In this document: positions 46,971 through 50,203 of the stretch, in pieces
How the letters are laid out: each line of letters starts with the position of its first letter
How positions within the stretch are numbered: the stretch's first letter is position 1
Source of the DNA: a virus
Direction: 5' to 3' (one strand)
DNA: 50,203 bases
Virus record (IMG/VR): IMGVR_UViG_3300045283_000223
Span: 1 to 50,203 of that record
Notes under the pieces: model-generated
The model's database searches: none
Seen by the model: the letters and a program-made list of their open reading frames with translations, nothing else
What the model was told of the DNA's origin: nothing
Translations under genes and position numbers: made by a program

Positions 46971-47008
46971 CCAAGGGGATTGACTTCCCCTTGGTTCCGT
47001 GGTAAGAT
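46971..47008 (+). promoter_or_regulatory. Early sigma70-type promoter P2 overlapping a hairpin/operator
   Basis: TTGACT (46980-46985), 17-base spacer, TAAGAT (47003-47008). The -35 box lies in the loop of an 8-bp perfect inverted repeat, CCAAGGGG (46971-46978) and CCCCTTGG (46987-46994). The repeat could be an operator or a terminator for the upstream gene. CCGTGGTAAGAT resembles the CCGTGTGGTAGAT of P1. Confidence 0.75.
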
Positions 47009-47035
47009 GGTAATCTACAATGGGAGATCGCCCTT

Positions 47036-47239
47036 ATGTCCCTAGCCGCACAATACCGCGAAGCTTTTCTCACAGCACCAAATCTTGAAACAGTCGCTGA
47101 TTGGCTGGACCTACTTAGGGATATCGATCCCGACGCAATAATGAGCACACGCGATCTTGGTGTGTACATAGAATTCTCGGATGGCTCCCTATGGCTCCTT
47201 GGGTCCGCTGAAGACAGTGCAAGTAGGATGCGATCATGA
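47036..47239 (+). CDS. Hypothetical early protein, 67 aa
   Basis: First gene after P2, with GGGAG ten bases upstream. Helical (AAQYREAFLTAPNLETVADW then LLRDIDPDAIM) with a short beta end (GVYIEFSDGSLWLLG). Family not recognised. ATGA overlap to the next gene. Confidence 0.72.
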   Translation: MSLAAQYREAFLTAPNLETVADWLDLLRDIDPDAIMSTRDLGVYIEFSDGSLWLLGSAEDSASRMRS

Positions 47240-47430
47240 AGCCCAAAGTCATCTACCTATCCCGCAACACGACCGACCATACCATCACCCTAGCCATCAA
47301 TGGCCAGCGGTATGAGTACTGGCTGAACCCTGGCGCCTGTGACAGTGTGGAGTATCTGTGCAAGCATGTGTCCAGCCTCAAGGCCCTGGCCCTCGCCAAG
47401 CGCCTTGCCTCTCGCACGGAGCGGCTATAA
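47236..47430 (+). CDS. Hypothetical early protein, 64 aa
   Basis: ATGA-coupled. Basic, beta then helix: PKVIYLSRNTTDHTITLAIN, then GQRYEYWLNPG and VSSLKALALAKRLASRTERL. Family not recognised. The stop overlaps the next ATG (TAATG). Confidence 0.72.
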   Translation: MKPKVIYLSRNTTDHTITLAINGQRYEYWLNPGACDSVEYLCKHVSSLKALALAKRLASRTERL

Positions 47431-47618
47431 TGCCTTTCCTCATCACCTACCCTACCGTTTACTGCCTCGCCAGTCAATACGATCGACTAACCCCCGAACA
47501 ACAAATCGCCGTCACCCATATCCTCGCCGATGACGGCACTTGGACCGAAGAACAAATCATCCACGCAATCTATGGTTCCCCCGATCCCATCCCTCTAGAC
47601 GATTGGACTCGACCATGA
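47430..47618 (+). CDS. Hypothetical early protein, 62 aa
   Basis: ATG 47430 in a TAATG overlap. An opening LITYPTVYCLASQYDRLTPE, then a helix and Asp/Trp-rich acidic end (ADDGTWTEEQIIHAIYG, then IPLDDWTRP). A small acidic protein; DNA mimicry is a guess. Family not recognised. Confidence 0.7.
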   Translation: MPFLITYPTVYCLASQYDRLTPEQQIAVTHILADDGTWTEEQIIHAIYGSPDPIPLDDWTRP

Positions 47619-47740
47619 CCGACAAGGAACTCTACGAACTCGCCATGATCCGTGAGATGATGCAGAAGGCCCTAGCAAAGGCCTCATCCGCGCCCACGCC
47701 CGCGCCCAAGCCGATCCCCACCCCGGCGCACGCATCATGA
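47615..47740 (+). CDS. Hypothetical early protein, 41 aa
   Basis: ATGA-coupled start and stop. One helix (DKELYELAMIREMMQKALAK) followed by an Ala/Pro-rich tail. Too short to classify; supported by unbroken coupling with both neighbours. Confidence 0.6.
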   Translation: MTDKELYELAMIREMMQKALAKASSAPTPAPKPIPTPAHAS

Positions 47741-47973
47741 CCAGCAACCTCACCTATACCATCTCCGACCGCAAACTCGACCGGGCAGCCAAAGCCCGAT
47801 CGACCAATTTCCGCAAACCCCAGACCAAATGCCCAGTGCCCAATCTTCCCAAATTCGGCGGATGGGGCGCCAAGGCCAACCCTGGCATGGTCGCGGCGAA
47901 AGCCTCCACCACAAAGCGGGCAAAGCGGGTGAAGCCCTCCATGCCCAAAATGCCATGGGAGACGGAGGTATGA
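47737..47973 (+). CDS. Basic early protein, 78 aa
   Basis: ATGA-coupled. Rich in Lys/Arg/Pro (AARSTNFRKP-type segments, then KASTTKRAKRVKPSMPK). The central NLPKFGGWGAKANPGMVAAK stretch is Gly-rich. Likely nucleic-acid binding by charge alone; no family. Confidence 0.68.
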   Translation: MTSNLTYTISDRKLDRAAKARSTNFRKPQTKCPVPNLPKFGGWGAKANPGMVAAKASTTKRAKRVKPSMPKMPWETEV

Positions 47974-48269
47974 AAGGCGGCGATCATCGATCCGCACTAT
48001 TCCGTGCAACCTATAGCGTCCTCTCCTCTCGCGAGGAAGAACTCCTCCATCTCCTCGCTACCTCCCCCGATGGAGGCAAAGCCATTGCGCGCAAGATGAA
48101 TTGCACCCTTGCCACTATCCGCGTCCACTCCAAGTCTATCTTCCGCAAACTCAATCTGCGCAATCGCACCGATCTTGTTCAATGGTACACGGCACAGCTA
48201 CCATCTCCTTGGGCAATCCCCCACGTCCTCCCCGACGACCAACCTGCCTTCCCCGCACACCACTATTAG
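47970..48269 (+). CDS. LuxR/GerE-type helix-turn-helix protein
   Basis: 99 aa from ATG 47970. The DNA-binding domain runs from about residue 14 to 67: LSSREEELLHLLATSPDG, then KAIARKMNCTLATIRVHSKS, then IFRKLNLRNRTDLVQWY, matching the four-helix LuxR C-terminal domain. No sensor domain precedes it. The C-terminal 30 residues are Pro/His-rich. It probably regulates phage or host promoters; the palindromes at 43484-43520 are possible targets (inference). Confidence 0.85.
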   Translation: MKGGDHRSALFRATYSVLSSREEELLHLLATSPDGGKAIARKMNCTLATIRVHSKSIFRKLNLRNRTDLVQWYTAQLPSPWAIPHVLPDDQPAFPAHHY

Positions 48270-48280
48270 GAGATCCCCCA

Positions 48281-48622
48281 ATGATGGCCTCCGCTGATCC
48301 TTCCCCAATCCCGAAATGGGCAGTCACCATGTGGTCCGACGCGCGCCACATATACGTCGCTCTCCCCATGACCGCCGGTGGCATCCCCTACATTACCAAG
48401 TTCGATTTCACCGAAGGTGGGCTGACCCGCGCGCTGAATGTCCTCCGCGCGCATCAGCCCGAAGCTCTGGTCCCCACCACCGCGGCACCTGCCAACTACA
48501 CCATCCCACCACGCCAGCCGATGGTGCGGCTAACCAAAGCCCAAGCGCAGTTGCATGCTGAGACCACCGAGGCCCAACGCGAGAACGCGCGGAAGGTCCT
48601 GGCTAAGATGGGGTTGAAGTAG
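48281..48622 (+). CDS. Hypothetical early protein, 113 aa
   Basis: ATG 48281 with AGGAG eight bases upstream. An N-terminal beta segment (WAVTMWSDARHIYVALPM then GIPYITKFDFTEGGLTRAL), a Pro-rich linker, and a C-terminal charged helix (KAQAQLHAETTEAQRENARK). Family not recognised. Its stop overlaps the GTG of the next gene (TAGTG). Confidence 0.74.
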   Translation: MMASADPSPIPKWAVTMWSDARHIYVALPMTAGGIPYITKFDFTEGGLTRALNVLRAHQPEALVPTTAAPANYTIPPRQPMVRLTKAQAQLHAETTEAQRENARKVLAKMGLK

Positions 48623-48942
48623 TGCTTGAGGCTTTGCTTGCAGATTTGGCCCTCTCCGGCTGGACCATTTCCTGGGCCTTTCAATTCGCCCCGGACCATT
48701 GGCGCGTGTCAATCATCCACCACTCCGACATCGGCGAACCCCAGGGCACTTACATCTCCCACTGTGCCGATGGCCCGGACTTCGCCTCCGCTCTAGAGGA
48801 CGCCATCCTCCGCCGCAACGACGCCACCTTTACCCCAACCGACCCCACCATCTGGTCCATCGATGGCCCAACCGATTCGCGATCCCTTCTCGACCTGCTA
48901 AACCTACGACCGACCCAGAAATCATTCCCACGGAGGATTTAA
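48622..48942 (+). CDS. Hypothetical early protein, 106 aa
   Basis: GTG start inside TAGTG. LADLALSGWTISWAFQFAPD and WRVSIIHHSD form alternating strands, followed by an Asp-rich helical half. Family not recognised. The stop overlaps the next ATG. Confidence 0.7.
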   Translation: MLEALLADLALSGWTISWAFQFAPDHWRVSIIHHSDIGEPQGTYISHCADGPDFASALEDAILRRNDATFTPTDPTIWSIDGPTDSRSLLDLLNLRPTQKSFPRRI

Positions 48943-49178
48943 TGTTCGATCTATTCAACCGTATCTCGTCCGCACCCTCCGCGATATGGACCAGCAAATC
49001 TACAACATCAGCCAGAAGTTCAACGGCAAACTGGGAAAGCGTCCGCTCACATTTCAACGATCTCCAGGAAGGCATGATCTCTCGCAAGCGGGCTGAGAGC
49101 AATCGTATTAACGACATGCTACGTGGGGAGTTGATCGAAATCTACAAGCCAACAACCAAACAGATCGACAACCGCTAA
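48942..49178 (+). CDS. Hypothetical early protein, 78 aa
   Basis: GGAGG lies just upstream. The sequence is Ser/Thr-rich at first (SKSTTSARSSTANWESVRSH), then a charged helix (ISRKRAESNRINDMLRGELI). It lacks recognised motifs. TAATG overlap on both sides supports translation. Confidence 0.68.
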   Translation: MFDLFNRISSAPSAIWTSKSTTSARSSTANWESVRSHFNDLQEGMISRKRAESNRINDMLRGELIEIYKPTTKQIDNR

Positions 49179-49399
49179 TGCCCCGCCGTCGTCGCCAACC
49201 TCCTGACACCCGCCTGAACTGGCGAGACCCCAACATGCCTGTAATCCGCCACTATCGGATGGGCGATGGCACTATCCGATCAATTGTCGACCCCGACTAC
49301 GAACAGCGCTACCGTGCAATGCTTGTTGCCACCTCCACCGAACCCGACTGGCGCAACGATCCGACCTACAACCTGCGTCGAACCCGAAAGCCCGACTAA
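49178..49399 (+). CDS. Hypothetical basic early protein, 73 aa
   Basis: TAATG start. MPRRRRQPPDTRLNWRDPNM opens with a basic stretch; VIRHYRMGDGTIRSIVDPDY and EQRYRAMLVATSTEPDWRND follow. An internal ATG at residue 20 is an alternative start. Family not recognised. Confidence 0.68.
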   Translation: MPRRRRQPPDTRLNWRDPNMPVIRHYRMGDGTIRSIVDPDYEQRYRAMLVATSTEPDWRNDPTYNLRRTRKPD

Positions 49400-49632
49400 T
49401 GTCTCAATACCCCACCTACGAAACCGAAGCCGGCCAAGCCTCAGAAGCCGTCACCTACTCCCGACTGATCGAGCATTTGCGATTGGCTGCTGAATGCTGC
49501 ATGGTCCTTGGCCACCTCCGCAAAGCCAACGACGACGAACTAATCGGCACCGGGTTCCTGGGCATCGGCCAGATGCTACTTAAGACCGTCGAACACGTCA
49601 CGGCATTGGCCGTGGGAAAGAGGTTGCAATGA
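49399..49632 (+). CDS. Hypothetical early protein, 77 aa
   Basis: TAATG start and ATGA stop overlap. Mostly helical (RLIEHLRLAAECCMVLGHLR, then GIGQMLLKTVEHVTALAVGK). Soluble helical bundle by appearance; family not recognised. Confidence 0.7.
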   Translation: MSQYPTYETEAGQASEAVTYSRLIEHLRLAAECCMVLGHLRKANDDELIGTGFLGIGQMLLKTVEHVTALAVGKRLQ

Positions 49633-49859
49633 ACTGCGAATCATTTGAGGATATCAACCAAGCCGGACTGGCCCTAATCGAATGGTTCAAATCCCAAGAC
49701 ATCGACCCGCCAAACGGCATGATGATGATCGCGTTCATAGTTGCCCGGATGATCATCGAGAACAGCGAATCCCTTGACGATCAAGAGGATAAGCTAGCAT
49801 TTCAAGACCAAACCACGCGGGAGTTCATCACCATGATCCGGAGCTTGGACCCGCAATGA
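49629..49859 (+). CDS. Hypothetical early protein, 76 aa, before the helicase
   Basis: ATGA start and ATGA stop overlap with the helicase. Helical and acidic (FEDINQAGLALIEWFKSQDI, then MMMIAFIVARMIIENSESLD). It could partner the helicase; no family recognised. Confidence 0.72.
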   Translation: MNCESFEDINQAGLALIEWFKSQDIDPPNGMMMIAFIVARMIIENSESLDDQEDKLAFQDQTTREFITMIRSLDPQ

Positions 49860-50203
49860 CCCCCACCCCCGAACAACAGGCCACCCTCGACGCGGACCCG
49901 ACCCGCAATCTTATGATCAACGCCTTGGCCGGTACCGGCAAGTCGGCCACCCTCAAACTCATCGACCAAGCCAGCAAGATCCACCCGGCTTTGTACTTGG
50001 TCTTCAACAAGCGCAACGCCGTCGAGGCCAAGGAATCCGCCGGCTTCCGCACAACCACTACCATCAAGACCTTCAACGCCGCCGGCCACGGCATCTGGGC
50101 TGGCAAGGTGGGCAAGCTAATCCTTGACCCGCGCAAATCCCGAACCCTCTGGGACGCCCATCTCGAGGACCTATCCAAACCCGCCGCCCGACAAGCCTGG
50201 ACG
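49856..50203 (+). CDS. UvrD/Rep-like helicase, N-terminal part (continues at position 1)
   Basis: ATG 49856 in an ATGA overlap. QQATLDADPTRNLMINALAG leads into the Walker A (LAGTGKSAT), then YLVFNKRNAVEAK and TIKTFNAAGHGIW (motif Ia region). It continues without a frame break across the circle junction into 2-1192, giving about 470 aa. The window end is the only reason it looks incomplete. Confidence 0.93.
   Translation, partial: MTPTPEQQATLDADPTRNLMINALAGTGKSATLKLIDQASKIHPALYLVFNKRNAVEAKESAGFRTTTTIKTFNAAGHGIWAGKVGKLILDPRKSRTLWDAHLEDLSKPAARQAWT
50077..50203. repeat. Terminal redundancy, copy 2 (circularisation overlap)
   Basis: Identical to 1-127. Removing this copy leaves the 50,076-bp circle. 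Confidence 0.95.

Noticed and set aside
1-50203. A T7-type RNA polymerase, integrase, repressor or CRISPR array
   Set aside because: All sizeable frames were considered and none shows the motifs; no regularly spaced repeats were found.

Overview
The window is one complete circular phage genome. The first 127 bases (1-127) are repeated exactly as the last 127 (50077-50203), and the helicase gene that runs off the right end continues in frame at position 1, so the unique molecule is 50,076 bp. The layout and gene set are those of a short-tailed (podovirus-type) phage of a Gram-negative bacterium. It has a T7/BPP-1-like portal, Bbp19-like and Bbp16-like head proteins, a tail tube adaptor and nozzle, and internal virion proteins including a 2105-residue ejection protein. 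A lysozyme-type endolysin, Sec signal peptides and an O-antigen-ligase-like protein point to a host with an outer membrane. GC-rich composition is compatible with an alphaproteobacterial host, but nothing here proves it. No integrase, repressor, phage RNA polymerase, tRNA or CRISPR was seen, so a lytic phage using host RNA polymerase is the simplest reading. 
 Early (rightward, + strand) module: it starts in a 467-bp control region (43394-43860) and runs through the circle junction to 10349. It opens with a good sigma70 promoter (43798-43826), then small orphan genes separated by strikingly structured intergenic segments, a second promoter (46980-47008), and a tightly coupled string of tiny genes including a LuxR-type HTH protein. 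Then come a UvrD-like helicase, an AP2-domain protein, a RHH-like protein, a Cas4/RecB-type nuclease, a Sak4-like ATPase, a 65-aa protein with an SSB-type C-terminal tip, an OB-like protein, a terminator (6068-6097), a DUF3310 protein overlapped by an HTH gene, a UDG/3'-5' exonuclease protein, a 39-aa membrane ORF, a family A DNA polymerase, and an AAA/DUF3987-like helicase. The polymerase and its exonuclease are split into separate genes, with the small membrane ORF between them. 
 Late (leftward, - strand) module, read from 43393 down to 10346: GIY-YIG nuclease, terminase small and large subunits, portal, Bbp19-like protein, scaffold, major capsid protein and cement protein. Next comes an unusual cassette (about 35057 to 27361) of proteins carrying Sec-type signal peptides, many with an Ala-Gln cleavage site, that includes an O-antigen-ligase-like membrane protein, a glycine-rich adhesin and a beta-helix spike. 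The module then continues with small proteins, the tail adaptor and nozzle, internal virion proteins A-D, and a lysis cassette. Early and late modules converge at 10346-10349, where the two stop codons share one CTAG. 
 The most interesting features are the secreted-protein/O-antigen cassette, the split polymerase with a His at the position usually numbered 762, the detached SSB-like tail peptide, several long out-of-frame gene overlaps, and at least three early intergenic regions with long or mutually exclusive stems.
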